This document shows positions 15,863 to 24,310 of a stretch of 50,821 bases of DNA, one piece after another. The notes beneath the pieces are model-generated. The model worked only from the letters and a program-made list of their open reading frames with translations. It had not been told where the DNA came from and ran no database searches. Source of the DNA: an uncultured Bacteroides sp. (GTDB taxonomy: Bacteria; Bacteroidota; Bacteroidia; Bacteroidales; Bacteroidaceae); the NCBI GenBank assembly GCA_900546355.1, contig URCM01000008.1, positions 1 through 50,821 on the forward strand, written 5' to 3'. The first letter of the stretch is position 1, and each line of letters begins with the position of its first letter. A program made the translations under genes and the position numbers.

Positions 15863-16561
15863 TTACACAAAATCCCGGATGTCGAACCCGCTGATGTCCG
15901 CAGGCACTTCGGAAATATTTTGGGGACGGACTACATTCCCGACCGCCTTTCCCTCCCCAGAGATAGTCTTACCGGAAATTTCATCCATTAACCCCGTTAT
16001 CTTTTTCGCCCGTTCAGGGTTACTCCCAATCATCTTGTTGAAAAGTTCGTTGCCTTCCATATCCGAAAATATCTGTCCGGCACGCCTGCGCTCTTCCGTA
16101 GTGGCTTCCGGGTTGTCGGCTATGTTCACCGCTTCGCCGATTTCCTCGAAGCTGGCTCCGGTGGCTAACCTTTTGGCGGGTATCCGCCCTTCCTCGTCAC
16201 CCTCCGCGTATTCCACCGGAATATCATCCATGCGGATGTCGGAAAACGCTTCGTCCAACTCATCGTCGGGTATCCGTGCCGCAGGTTCTTCGTCCTTTCC
16301 GTCGGCAAATGTAACGGCAATATCCGTAACATCCTCATCTTCAATCTCTGTGGCGGCTTGTGGCTCCGGGATGGTAGCTTGTGGCACTTTCGGCTGTATT
16401 TTGAACCGGCTCTTGCCGACAATATCATCCGCTGTTTCCGGCGGTTTTATGGGCGGTTTTTCCTCTGCCGGAGCATTGTTTCCTTGCCGCCTTCCAAACA
16501 GGATATAGTGTACCAGCCACGCGTTATAAAGCAGCAATAGGCATATCAAGATAGTTTCCAT
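15863..16561 (-). CDS. TraD-like conjugation protein
   Basis: A 232-residue acidic protein with one N-terminal membrane segment (residues 2-22, ending in ILFGRRQ), a long Pro/Glu/Asp-rich cytoplasmic region, and a C-terminal conserved part: GASFEEIGEAVNIADNP, AGQIFSDMEGNELFNKMI and SGFDIRDFV. The position between the DUF3408 gene and traE and the overall layout match what is annotated as conjugal transfer protein TraD in Bacteroidales ICEs. Part of its coding sequence (16350-16391) coincides with one copy of the 42-base dispersed repeat also found at 18113 and 44217. Confidence 0.8.
   Translation of the reverse strand: METILICLLLLYNAWLVHYILFGRRQGNNAPAEEKPPIKPPETADDIVGKSRFKIQPKVPQATIPEPQAATEIEDEDVTDIAVTFADGKDEEPAARIPDDELDEAFSDIRMDDIPVEYAEGDEEGRIPAKRLATGASFEEIGEAVNIADNPEATTEERRRAGQIFSDMEGNELFNKMIGSNPERAKKITGLMDEISGKTISGEGKAVGNVVRPQNISEVPADISGFDIRDFV
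16350..16391 (+). repeat. Dispersed 42-base repeat, copy 1 (inside the TraD-like gene)
   Basis: This copy matches the 18113 copy at 36 of 42 positions by my alignment. It holds three GTGGC boxes starting at offsets 1, 11 and 32, that is one and two helical turns apart. It lies within coding sequence of the minus-strand gene. Confidence 0.75.
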
Positions 16562-16563
16562 AC

Positions 16564-16992
16564 TTAAAAAATTGAATCGTTACGTTCGTTATACAATGCG
16601 GTTATATCGTCTTGAAAAGTAGCGAAGTGATGTGCCAGCACATTGTCTATATAGCTGAACAAAGACACTTCATCCTTTGCGATAATCCTTACTATCCGTT
16701 GTATCCGCTCATGATAGACTTTTCGCACATAAACCGTTTTTCCGAAACGGGCGGATATTTCAGCTTCTTTGAAAAACAACTCCTGATAGTCCCCATCCTT
16801 CGTTTTCTGTTTCCGGCGGCGGGTTTCTTCAACGGATGGTTTGGGCGGCATCGGAATTTCCTCCTCTCCCGGCTTATCCTCTTCCCGTACCTCCGCCTGC
16901 TTTTCTACTGTTGGAGATACGGGTTCATCCTGCCTGAAAGAGTTGATGATGAAATTCTCATCAATGGTATCTATCTTTAACTTTTTCGCCAT
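16564..16992 (-). CDS. TraB-like DUF3408 protein
   Basis: The 142-residue product has an acidic, Pro-rich N-terminal half and a conserved C-terminal domain from about residue 70 (KTVYVRKVYHERIQRIVRII, then LFSYIDNVLAHHF) typical of DUF3408. The C-terminal part looks like a ribbon-helix-helix DNA-binding fold. It sits immediately after the ParA-like gene (gap of three bases). A ParA ATPase with a small DNA-binding partner is the usual composition of a partition pair, so it may bind element DNA. Confidence 0.85.
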   Translation of the reverse strand: MAKKLKIDTIDENFIINSFRQDEPVSPTVEKQAEVREEDKPGEEEIPMPPKPSVEETRRRKQKTKDGDYQELFFKEAEISARFGKTVYVRKVYHERIQRIVRIIAKDEVSLFSYIDNVLAHHFATFQDDITALYNERNDSIF

Positions 16993-16995
16993 AGT

Positions 16996-17751
16996 TTACT
17001 TCTTTATAATAGTCAGTATCTCATCCACAAGGGTGTCCAGATTACTGCCACGTACCAGTATCTTATCAGCAGGAAAAATGGTCGAGCGGAATACCTGCTT
17101 TCGTTCCGTTGCTGCTTCTTTGCGGAAACGCTTGCTGTCCGGCAGGAATGTCTTCATGACGGGAAGTGCCATTTCCGCGCATACCTTTTCATACATACCA
17201 TACAATTCTGTCTTTTCTCGCCCGTCCACCATATTCCACAGCATATACAGCCCTTTGACATTAGTCTTACCCGTGCTTATCATGTGTTCATGGATGATGG
17301 AGGCAAAGCGGATGGAACTTTCCATGACGACACGGTCGGCGGCTATGGGGCAGAATATGTAGTCCATTGTGGCAATCGTATTGACAATGCTTGCGTTGTT
17401 GATGGTTCCCGGCAAGTCAAAGAATATAAAATCCAGAGGCTGTCCCGACTTGACAAGTTTCGCAGCATTGTCCGGCGCGTCTTCCGGTCTGCTGCTTATC
17501 ACGGGATATGCCTTTTTTTGCAGGCGTTTGAACTGCTCGTAAGCCATAGCCTTGTAATGGTCATCCCCGGTTGCCGATGTCATGTCACGCTCCCGCATAT
17601 CCTTGATGCTGTACTGTGGAAAATCACAATCCACCACTGCCACATTATATCCCTTGACATAATGGAGATAGCTTGCGGTAAGTACCGTCAGAGTCGTTTT
17701 GCCTGCTCCGCCTTTCTGCGTGGAGAAAGCTACATAAATTGGTTCATTCAT
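16996..17751 (-). CDS. traA: TraA, ParA-family ATPase
   Basis: A 251-residue ParA/MinD-type ATPase: deviant Walker A KGGAGKTT near residue 14, DCDFPQYS near residue 42, and FDLPGTIN near residue 117 as switch II. It is the first gene of the tra operon in the CTnDOT arrangement and starts about 700 bases from the divergent mob genes. Such ATPases may position DNA or the transfer machinery. Partner candidates are the adjacent DUF3408 protein and, on the DNA side, the phased GTGGC repeats in and near this operon. Confidence 0.9.
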   Translation of the reverse strand: MNEPIYVAFSTQKGGAGKTTLTVLTASYLHYVKGYNVAVVDCDFPQYSIKDMRERDMTSATGDDHYKAMAYEQFKRLQKKAYPVISSRPEDAPDNAAKLVKSGQPLDFIFFDLPGTINNASIVNTIATMDYIFCPIAADRVVMESSIRFASIIHEHMISTGKTNVKGLYMLWNMVDGREKTELYGMYEKVCAEMALPVMKTFLPDSKRFRKEAATERKQVFRSTIFPADKILVRGSNLDTLVDEILTIIKK

Positions 17752-17837
17752 TCTTTCATTCGTTTTAATGGTGATACAATCGTTTCTTTATTTCTTCAAA
17801 CATTCATTATTCCGATGGTTCGTAAATCGTAATTTTC

Positions 17838-17929
17838 ATCCGGCTGCCTGTTCCTACCTATCAACTGCCCAACGTTGTTACCAACCAAAGTTGGGTAATC
17901 GCATTTTTGGTTGAAATCAACCGCCGGAT
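17838..17929. repeat. Nested inverted repeats upstream of traA
   Basis: An outer stem ATCCGGC (17838-17844) / GCCGGAT (17923-17929) encloses CCCAAC (17868-17873) / GTTGGG (17890-17895) and GGTTGA (17909-17914) / TCAACC (17917-17922). The three stems can form together as a three-way junction. It lies 87-178 bases upstream of the traA start codon, within the likely tra leader. Confidence 0.55.
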
Positions 17930-18112
17930 AATTAAACATACGGTAAAATTTACATTGCGAAATCGGATGCTTCTTTGCGTTGTCGGTTCGTATATTCATA
18001 CATGAAACCGAACCTTCCGATATCGGTTCATTCCGATATTTATCCCGCTGTACGTTCAATTCTCCGGCAAATAAACGACGAATATTCTTCACTTGTATCG
18101 TTTTGCAAGGCG

Positions 18113-18154
18113 GTGGCAGCTTGTGGCTTCCGTATGGAACCTTGTGGCACTTTC
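18113..18154 (+). repeat. Dispersed 42-base repeat, copy 2 (tra/mob region)
   Basis: It contains GTGGCAGCTTGTGGCTTCCG followed by a third GTGGC at offset 32. It shares 36 of 42 positions with the copy at 16350, and about 33 of the first 36 with the copy at 44217. Non-coding context. Confidence 0.75.
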
Positions 18155-18250
18155 AGTATTGAAAATCAGGTGGATAAAGGCTGTACTTTTGCGCCCAAGC
18201 GACAAGGCTTACTGCTCACGACCGAATGGCAACCGTGATAGGCTGACTGC

Positions 18251-18385
18251 AATCCGTCCCCAGACGGATTTTTCTATTCACAAGAATAGAGCAAGGTGTC
18301 TTTTGAGTAACTCAAAAGGCAGCGGGTAACCCGCCACACCTTGCCCTTGCAGGGAGCCGGGCAATCCTCCGAAGTCGGACTGCCC
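18251..18385 (+). other. Run of hairpins including a perfect three-way junction
   Basis: In order: AATCCGTC/GACGGATT followed by TTT (18251-18273, terminator-like); TCTATTC/GAATAGA (18273-18290); an outer 9-bp stem GCAAGGTGT (18291-18299) / ACACCTTGC (18336-18344) enclosing CTTTTGAG-TAA-CTCAAAAG (18300-18318) and GCGGG-TAA-CCCGC (18322-18334); CCCT/AGGG (18344-18354); and GGGCA/TGCCC enclosing TCCGA/TCGGA (18359-18385). Almost every base is paired. Candidate oriT or a structured leader RNA of the mob operon. Confidence 0.65.
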
Positions 18386-18426
18386 CAAACTGCCGTAGGC
18401 GTTGAAGAGTGGCTTTTGTCGTGATA

Positions 18427-18440
18427 CCACTAAAATCCAC
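18427..18440 (+). promoter_or_regulatory. CCACTAAAATCCAC leader motif before mobA
   Basis: CCACTAAAATCCAC ends five bases before the ATG at 18446. The same motif, in sense orientation, precedes traN, traE, DUF1896 and topB. Confidence 0.6.
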
Positions 18441-18445
18441 GTTAG

Positions 18446-18871
18446 ATGAAAGAAAAGACAAAGAGAACGGGACGCATCCCGAAGTTGAACCCCAAGACGC
18501 ACTGCGTGATGGTGCGTTTTGATGACGAGGAACATGCCCGTTTCCTCACCATGTACGAGCAGTCGGGCGAGTACGCGAAAGCGGTTTTTATCAAAGCCCG
18601 TGTGTTCGGGGAGGAATTTAAGGTCATTAAAGTAGATAATTCCTTTCCCGAATACTACGCCAGACTCTCCGACCTGAACGCCCAATTCCGCAGGATCGGA
18701 GTGAATTACAACCAAGTTGTAAGGGAACTTAAGAGCCGTTTTTCCGAGAAAAAAGCGATGGCGTTACTCTACAAGCTGGAAGAAACCAGCCGCCAGCTTG
18801 TAGCGGTGAGCCGTGAAATTGTAGCATTGACACAGAAATTCGAGCGGGAATGGTTGCGAACATCAATGTAG
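18446..18871 (+). CDS. mobA: MobA-like relaxosome accessory protein
   Basis: The 141-residue protein starts with a basic region (KTKRTGRIPKLNPK) followed by a ribbon-helix-helix-like segment (HCVMVRFDDEEHARFLTMYEQ) and a helical C-terminus with RLSDLNAQFRRIGVNYNQVV, the signature of MobC/BmgB-type mobilisation proteins. It would bind oriT and help the relaxase nick. The relaxase gene starts inside it (18850), a 22-base overlap that implies translational coupling. The candidate oriT lies directly upstream. Confidence 0.88.
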   Translation: MKEKTKRTGRIPKLNPKTHCVMVRFDDEEHARFLTMYEQSGEYAKAVFIKARVFGEEFKVIKVDNSFPEYYARLSDLNAQFRRIGVNYNQVVRELKSRFSEKKAMALLYKLEETSRQLVAVSREIVALTQKFEREWLRTSM

Positions 18872-20118
18872 GAAACTCCCTGTACGGTGCGTTGGCATAC
18901 AACGGGCAGAAGGTGAACGAGGGCGAAGGAAAGCTGCTTGCCTCCAACAAAATCCTTGATAACGGTACGGGAACGGTGGACATTGCCCGTGCCACAGCAG
19001 ATTTTGAAAGGTATCTTCCTGCCCGTATGCGTACCGAGAAGCCGGTTATCCACATCTCACTGAATCCGCATCCGGAGGATAAATTGACCGATACGGAGCT
19101 GGCGGACATCGCACGGGAATACATGGATAAAATCGGTTACGGCAACCAGCCCTATATCGTATTTAAGCACGAGGACATCGACCGCCACCACCTGCATATC
19201 GTTTCCATACGTGTGGGTAAGGACGGTAAGCGGCTCAACAATGACTACATCCACCGCCGGAGCAAACGGGCTACCAATGCACTGGAAAAGAAGTATGGAT
19301 TGCATCCGTCTGGAAACAGCAAACAGCGGTTGGAACAAGGGGCACTCCGCAAAGTGAACGTATCCGAGGGGAATGTGAAACGCCAAGTCGGAAATGTGCT
19401 GAAAGCCCTCTCGGAAACCTACCGTTTCCAATCGCTCGGTGAATACCGTGCCTTGCTGTCCCTCTACAATATCACCGTAGAAGAAGCACGGGGCGAGGTA
19501 CACGGCAGGGAATACAGGGGATTTGTCTATTCGGTGACGGACGCTACAGGAAACAAGACCGGCAATCCGCTGAAAGCCTCCCGCTTCGGAAAGTATGCCG
19601 GATATGAAGCCTTTGATAACCGGTGTGCCACCTCCCGAACCGAAATAAAGGAAAAGGAGCTTGCAGGGCAGACAAAGACTACCATTCTCGCTACGCTCCG
19701 ACAAGCATCCGGCAAGAATGAACTTATCGGGATATTGAAGTCCAAAGGGATAGATACCGTATTTCGGGAAACCGATACAGGCAGGATTTACGGTGCGACC
19801 TTTATCGACCACAACACGAACTGCGTGCTGAACGGCTCACGAATGGGCAAGGAACTCTCCGCAAATGCTTTACAGGAATGGGTGGTTGCAGCAAGCAGCC
19901 CTATACCGACGGGAATAGGTACTACCGACCCGTCACAACATACCGGAGAGCGTGAACCGTTTGTGCCGTTCACGAAACAAGTCCATGAACCCGGTGAGGA
20001 CTCTGTAACCGGAGGTATGTTCAACCTGTCCATCGTACCCGGTACTGATCCGGAGGAAGAAGCGTTCCGCCGGAAGATGCAGCGGAAGAAGAAAAAGAGA
20101 AAAGGCAGGGGTATTTAA
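18850..20118 (+). CDS. mobB: Relaxase/mobilisation nuclease (MobB)
   Basis: A 422-residue relaxase. The N-terminal domain has MVANINVGNSLYGALAYN with a tyrosine near residue 13, PVIHISLNPHPEDKL near residue 64, and the metal-binding histidine motif HEDIDRHHLHIVSIRV near residue 107. These mark a MobP-type relaxase/mobilisation nuclease domain. The C-terminal 200 residues are less conserved and end in a strongly basic tail (RRKMQRKKKKRKGRG). It cleaves one strand at oriT and leads it into the channel. It overlaps mobA. Confidence 0.92.
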   Translation: MVANINVGNSLYGALAYNGQKVNEGEGKLLASNKILDNGTGTVDIARATADFERYLPARMRTEKPVIHISLNPHPEDKLTDTELADIAREYMDKIGYGNQPYIVFKHEDIDRHHLHIVSIRVGKDGKRLNNDYIHRRSKRATNALEKKYGLHPSGNSKQRLEQGALRKVNVSEGNVKRQVGNVLKALSETYRFQSLGEYRALLSLYNITVEEARGEVHGREYRGFVYSVTDATGNKTGNPLKASRFGKYAGYEAFDNRCATSRTEIKEKELAGQTKTTILATLRQASGKNELIGILKSKGIDTVFRETDTGRIYGATFIDHNTNCVLNGSRMGKELSANALQEWVVAASSPIPTGIGTTDPSQHTGEREPFVPFTKQVHEPGEDSVTGGMFNLSIVPGTDPEEEAFRRKMQRKKKKRKGRGI

Positions 20119-20144
20119 TTGTAGAATTTTAAACTAAAATCAGT

Positions 20145-22157
20145 ATGTCACAACAAGAAGACGATTTGAGGGCATTGGCGAAAATCATGGATTTTCTGCG
20201 TGCCGTGAGTATATTATTTGTGGTAATCAATATCTATTGGTATTGTTACGAGGCTATCCGCTTATGGGGAGTAAATATTGGGGTAGTTGATAAAATCCTG
20301 ATGAACTTCCACCGCACGGCAGGGCTGTTCGGCTGTATCATTTATACCAAACTGTTCACCGTCCTGTTGCTCGGACTGTCCTGTCTGGGTACGTCGGGCG
20401 TGAAAGAGGAAAAAATCACATGGACGAAAATCCGGACGTTCATGGGCGTGGGTTTCGTGTTCTTTTTCCTGAACTGGTGGATATTGTCGCTGCCATTGGG
20501 CATAGAGGCGAATACCTCCATCTATATTTTCACGATGGCGGTCGGCTATATCTGTCTCTTAATGTCGGGGCTGTACATAAGCCGCCTTTTGAAGAACAAC
20601 CTCATGGATGACGTGTTCAACACGGAAAACGAATCCTTCCAGCAGGAAACAAGGCTCATTGAAAACGAGTATTCCGTGAATTTGCCGACACGTTTCTATT
20701 ACAAAAAGAAATGGAACGATGGCTGGATTAATGTTGTAAACGTTTTTCGTGCGTCCATCGTGTTGGGAACTCCGGGCAGCGGGAAGTCATACGCCGTGGT
20801 AAACAACTATATCAAGCAACAGATTGAAAAGGGATTCAGTCAATATATTTACGACTTCAAGTTTCCCGACCTATCCACAATTGCCTACAACCATCTGATT
20901 AACAATCAGGACGGCTATACGGTAAAGCCGAAATTCTATGTCATCAACTTTGACGATCCCCGTCGTTCGCACCGCTGCAATCCCATTCATCCGGATTTCA
21001 TGGAGGATATTACAGACGCTTACGAATCGGCGTACACCATCATGCTCAACCTCAATAAATCATGGGTGCAGAAGCAGGGCGACTTCTTTGTGGAATCACC
21101 GATTATTCTGTTCGCCGCCATCATCTGGTACTTGCGGATTTATCAGGGCGGTAAATACTGCACGTTTCCCCATGCCATCGAACTGTTGAACCGCCGGTAT
21201 GAAGATATTTTCCCTATTCTGACCTCATACCCGGAACTCGAAAATTACCTTTCACCCTTTATGGATGCATGGCTCGGTGGAGCGGCTGAGCAGTTGCAGG
21301 GGCAGATTGCATCCGCCAAAATCCCGCTTTCCAGAATGATTTCTCCGCAACTCTATTGGGTGATGTCGGATAGTGAGTTTACATTGGACATCAATAATCC
21401 GCAGGAGCCTAAAATCCTCTGTGTGGGAAACAACCCCGACCGCCAGAACATATACGGTGCGGCTTTGGGCTTGTATAATTCCCGCATCGTAAAGCTCATC
21501 AATAAGAAAGGAATGCTGAAAAGTTCGGTCATCATCGACGAACTGCCCACCATCTATTTCAAAGGATTGGATAACCTCATCGCAACGGCACGCTCCAACA
21601 AGGTTGCCGTTTGTCTGGGCTTTCAGGATTTCAGCCAGTTAGTGCGCGACTATGGGGATAAGGAGGCGAAGGTCGTGATGAATACTGTAGGTAACATATT
21701 CAGCGGGCAGGTAGTGGGTGAAACTGCCAAGACGTTAAGTGAACGCTTTGGCAAGGTATTGCAGAAACGGCAGAGTATCACCATCAACCGCAACGACAAG
21801 TCCACTTCCATCAATACGCAGATGGATTCACTTATCCCGCCAAGCAAGATTTCCGGTTTGACGCAGGGTATGTTTGTCGGCTCCGTATCGGATAACTTCA
21901 CCGAACGTATCGAGCAAAAAATCTTCCATGCCGAAATTGTGGTGGATGCTGACAAGGTGAAGAGGGAGGAAGCCGCTTACAAGAAAATTCCCATCATTAC
22001 CGACTTCACCGATGAAAACGGAAACGACCGGATGAAGGAGCAGATACAGGAGAACTACAACCGCATCAAAGCGGAGGTGAAGCAAATCGTTTCGGATGAA
22101 TTACAGCGCATAGCCGACGACCCGGAACTCTCGCATCTGTTACAGCAAAAAGGATAA
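20145..22157 (+). CDS. mobC: Type IV coupling protein (MobC/TraG-VirD4 type)
   Basis: A 670-residue inner-membrane ATPase. About four membrane segments occupy residues 15-150. The P-loop TPGSGKSY lies near residue 208, a Walker-B-like SSVIIDELPT near residue 464, followed by a LGFQDFSQL segment and NTVGNIFSGQVVGETAKTLSERFGK. This is the VirD4/TraD coupling-protein layout, called MobC in CTnDOT-type elements. It connects the relaxosome to the Tra channel. ACTAAAATCAGT, a shortened form of the leader motif, lies directly upstream of its ATG. Confidence 0.92.
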   Translation: MSQQEDDLRALAKIMDFLRAVSILFVVINIYWYCYEAIRLWGVNIGVVDKILMNFHRTAGLFGCIIYTKLFTVLLLGLSCLGTSGVKEEKITWTKIRTFMGVGFVFFFLNWWILSLPLGIEANTSIYIFTMAVGYICLLMSGLYISRLLKNNLMDDVFNTENESFQQETRLIENEYSVNLPTRFYYKKKWNDGWINVVNVFRASIVLGTPGSGKSYAVVNNYIKQQIEKGFSQYIYDFKFPDLSTIAYNHLINNQDGYTVKPKFYVINFDDPRRSHRCNPIHPDFMEDITDAYESAYTIMLNLNKSWVQKQGDFFVESPIILFAAIIWYLRIYQGGKYCTFPHAIELLNRRYEDIFPILTSYPELENYLSPFMDAWLGGAAEQLQGQIASAKIPLSRMISPQLYWVMSDSEFTLDINNPQEPKILCVGNNPDRQNIYGAALGLYNSRIVKLINKKGMLKSSVIIDELPTIYFKGLDNLIATARSNKVAVCLGFQDFSQLVRDYGDKEAKVVMNTVGNIFSGQVVGETAKTLSERFGKVLQKRQSITINRNDKSTSINTQMDSLIPPSKISGLTQGMFVGSVSDNFTERIEQKIFHAEIVVDADKVKREEAAYKKIPIITDFTDENGNDRMKEQIQENYNRIKAEVKQIVSDELQRIADDPELSHLLQQKG

Positions 22158-22187
22158 TTCCATTCCCTATATATAATAATGTATAGA

Positions 22188-22230
22188 AACAACAACGGCA
22201 GTAACTTCAAAAATTACTGCCGTTGTTGCT
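22188..22230. terminator. Bidirectional terminator between mobC and rteC
   Basis: Perfect 14-base arms AACAACGGCAGTAA (22191-22204) and TTACTGCCGTTGTT (22214-22227) around a short loop, in the 82-base gap between two convergent genes. The U-tracts are weak on both sides. In CTnDOT a small RNA, RteR, is encoded downstream of rteC, so an RNA in this gap is an alternative reading. Confidence 0.7.
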
Positions 22231-22239
22231 GTATGGATA

Positions 22240-23103
22240 TTATTTCCGCTTCCGTTCTTTCTCATCATCCTGCTCCATCCGTTTGTTCAGCCGTTCCCGC
22301 ATCTTGTCTAAAAAATACGTGCGGCTTTCGTTTTTGCGCCGTTTCATATCCGTATAGGTACTGTAACAATCACGGATGTCGATGTTCAGGAAAGTACCCA
22401 CAAAGGCGGCTAACTCATGTATCGGGGTTTCCCCGTTGTTGATACTGCCCATTTCACTAAGTCCGTACACCATTTCCACCAATTCAATGGCACTCCCCGT
22501 CCATTGATAGGAGCCTTTAACCTTCAATAGTTCGGCACACATATCTTCATTACCATTTTGCAGGTAAGTACGTTTCACTGATAAGAAGGCGTACAACATC
22601 TCCATTGCCATGATACGGGCGACAAGATGGTCATATCCCGTTGAGAACTCCAAGTCATCGTTGAATTGGCAAACATCCACATCAATCGCGTTCCCTTGCC
22701 TTCCACGCAGGAAATAGTAGTTGTCCATATAGGTAGCCCCACTGCGGTAGTATTGGAAAAACGCCACATGGCGGTCGAAGAACATCTTTTGTTCCTCCTG
22801 TTGTTTTTCGTAGTAATCATCCAGTTCCTTTTCATCCAAAGGGCGTTGGCTCTCAATACGCAGGATATGGTGAAAATAAAACAAGGGTCCCAAAATCCTC
22901 GGTTTATACTGCTTGAAAAAGGCGATTTCGTCAGTGTCATTCCCAAAAGGTTGGGTTTGAACAAATCCTTTCAATTCGGTCAGCTTTTCTTTCAGGAAAA
23001 TAAGCATTGTTTTACAATCCCTGATAATATGATTCCCGTTCAGGTCGATGGTAGCTATCCGGTTATCCATTTCCCGTATCATTTCTTCACATTTTATTTG
23101 CAT
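22240..23103 (-). CDS. rteC: RteC, regulator of element excision
   Basis: A 287-residue protein of the RteC family, with the conserved pattern FVQTQPFGNDTDEIAFFKQYKP, GPLFYFHHILRIESQRP, FFDRHVAFFQYYRSGATYMD, YYFLRGRQ and a C-terminal helix-rich part with HELAAFVGTFLNIDIRDCYSTY. In CTnDOT, RteC activates the xis2c-xis2d-orf3-exc operon by binding an inverted repeat upstream of it. Candidate sites here are the palindromes at 44983-45004 and 644-665. Its usual activators RteA and RteB are not in the window. A -7 box TAACTTTG (23129-23136) lies about 25 bases upstream of the start. Confidence 0.93.
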   Translation of the reverse strand: MQIKCEEMIREMDNRIATIDLNGNHIIRDCKTMLIFLKEKLTELKGFVQTQPFGNDTDEIAFFKQYKPRILGPLFYFHHILRIESQRPLDEKELDDYYEKQQEEQKMFFDRHVAFFQYYRSGATYMDNYYFLRGRQGNAIDVDVCQFNDDLEFSTGYDHLVARIMAMEMLYAFLSVKRTYLQNGNEDMCAELLKVKGSYQWTGSAIELVEMVYGLSEMGSINNGETPIHELAAFVGTFLNIDIRDCYSTYTDMKRRKNESRTYFLDKMRERLNKRMEQDDEKERKRK

Positions 23104-23128
23104 TAAACATTCTCTTTGATTTCAGTCG

Positions 23129-23136
23129 CAAAGTTA
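23129..23136 (-). promoter_or_regulatory. -7 box TAACTTTG of rteC
   Basis: A minus-strand TAACTTTG matches TAnnTTTG. No good -33 TTTG is present at 19-20 bases, which would fit a promoter that needs an activator (RteB in CTnDOT). Confidence 0.55.
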
Positions 23137-23203
23137 CGAATATCAATGCGATAGCTTATCATGTAAATTTGTCATATACTAACAGAAAATAACCATGGAT
23201 GTC

Positions 23204-24058
23204 TCATTTCGTAGAAGTGTTGTTTTCTTTTCGCAAATTACCTGGGGTATCACCCAGATATTGCTTACAGAAACTGTTGAAATGTTGCGCAGAAGAGAAA
23301 TTGAACTCGTCGATAATGTCCGAAAGAGGGATATAAGACATTGACAAGCGATATTTGATATGTTCTGCCCGCTTTTGAATCAACCATTGATAAACGGAAG
23401 TTCCAAACTCGTTCTTAAATATCCGGCGAAAAGTATGCACCCCGTAGCCACACAGTTCCGCTAGCTCTACCGTATTGTTGGCTTTGCGGTAGTGTGTTAT
23501 CACAAGACTTCGGAACGGCACTTGCTCATCGGTCATCGGGTGAAAGAACGAACGCAACTCTTCCGCACCGTAATAGCGTGTGAATCCCCATATCAGTTCT
23601 TTGTGTTTTATATACCACAATTCGGAATCATACGTTTCATCCGTAATATAGGAAATAATTCCGTTCATCAAGATTTGTAAGGACTCTGGAACAATCAGCT
23701 TGCAACAATAGATTTTGGATTGAATGTACCGGTGAGAATAGAGGTAGTTAAGAATACATTTTTCACTCTGACAGATTGTATTGTTGAACTTATGCACCAA
23801 GACCGTAATATCACTCAGGGCTATGCCACTACATTCACTTTGGCGGGAAATAAACATAATTTCTCCCGCACAAAGTATTTCATTATAGAAAAAGCTACTC
23901 AATATTCTGGCATGCCCACTTTGACAATAAATAAGATAATTAATGTTCGAATCGTCATTATGGGCTGTAGTTCCTTGTACAAAAGTTTTCAGTTCAAAAT
24001 GGCAATCTGTAGGATTTTCATCACACAAATTATATTTCTGGTTACACTTCATATTCAT
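23204..24058 (-). CDS. AraC-family transcriptional regulator
   Basis: A 284-residue protein with a C-terminal AraC-type double helix-turn-helix from about residue 190: AELCGYGVHTFRRIFKNEFG, QWLIQKRAEHIKYRL, then LSDIIDEFNFSSAQHFNSFCKQYLG. The N-terminal domain (ARILSSFFYNEILCAGEIMFISRQ) looks like a degenerate cupin-type sensing half. It is AT-rich and lies next to rteC at the start of the cargo region. Targets are unknown; the adjacent TonB_C and LytTR genes on the same strand are the nearest candidates. Confidence 0.88.
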   Translation of the reverse strand: MNMKCNQKYNLCDENPTDCHFELKTFVQGTTAHNDDSNINYLIYCQSGHARILSSFFYNEILCAGEIMFISRQSECSGIALSDITVLVHKFNNTICQSEKCILNYLYSHRYIQSKIYCCKLIVPESLQILMNGIISYITDETYDSELWYIKHKELIWGFTRYYGAEELRSFFHPMTDEQVPFRSLVITHYRKANNTVELAELCGYGVHTFRRIFKNEFGTSVYQWLIQKRAEHIKYRLSMSYIPLSDIIDEFNFSSAQHFNSFCKQYLGDTPGNLRKENNTSTK

Positions 24059-24127
24059 ATATGAATTTATTCATTGCCAATATTTAATCCTCATTGAATA
24101 TAACATCATCGCGTTTCCGGGAAAAAT

Positions 24128-24162
24128 GAGACCAACCGAAAAATAAAAAGTCGGTCAGTCTC
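24128..24162 (-). terminator. Probable terminator after the TonB_C-domain gene
   Basis: GAGAC and ACCGA (24128-24139) pair with TCGGT and GTCTC (24151-24162) with a CA/CA internal loop. On the minus strand it is followed by ATTTTT. It lies about 150 bases after the stop at 24311. Confidence 0.5.
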
Positions 24163-24310
24163 TTGTCCATTTCTCAGTTGAGTGATATTCCTTTTTCCAA
24201 ATAAACCATATATAGTCTTTCACTATATAATTGGGAACTGTTTATATCATTTTACTGTGGTACTGTTTAACTTCTATGAAATAAATTTGTGTATTAATAT
24301 CTCGTTTTAG

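Larger units (their letters stand above)
17752..18445. other. Divergent tra/mob intergenic region, candidate oriT
   Basis: A 694-base gap with no convincing gene. It holds the nested stems at 17838-17929, a block with TTCCGATAT twice (18015 and 18031) and GGTTCG/CGAACC arms (17985 and 18009), copy 2 of the dispersed 42-base repeat (18113-18154), a tight run of hairpins at 18251-18385, and the CCACTAAAATCCAC motif at 18427. In related elements oriT lies next to the relaxase genes, so the hairpin run is the best oriT candidate. No nick site can be assigned by eye. Confidence 0.6.

Noticed and set aside
17796..18092. 98-codon minus-strand open frame upstream of traA
   Set aside because: It overlaps the nested inverted repeats of the tra leader, has no recognisable family and an unconvincing start; more likely non-coding leader.
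17975..18238. Plus-strand open frame across the 42-base repeat
   Set aside because: The frame is explained by the repeat and GC-rich composition; no start context and it runs into the hairpin region.
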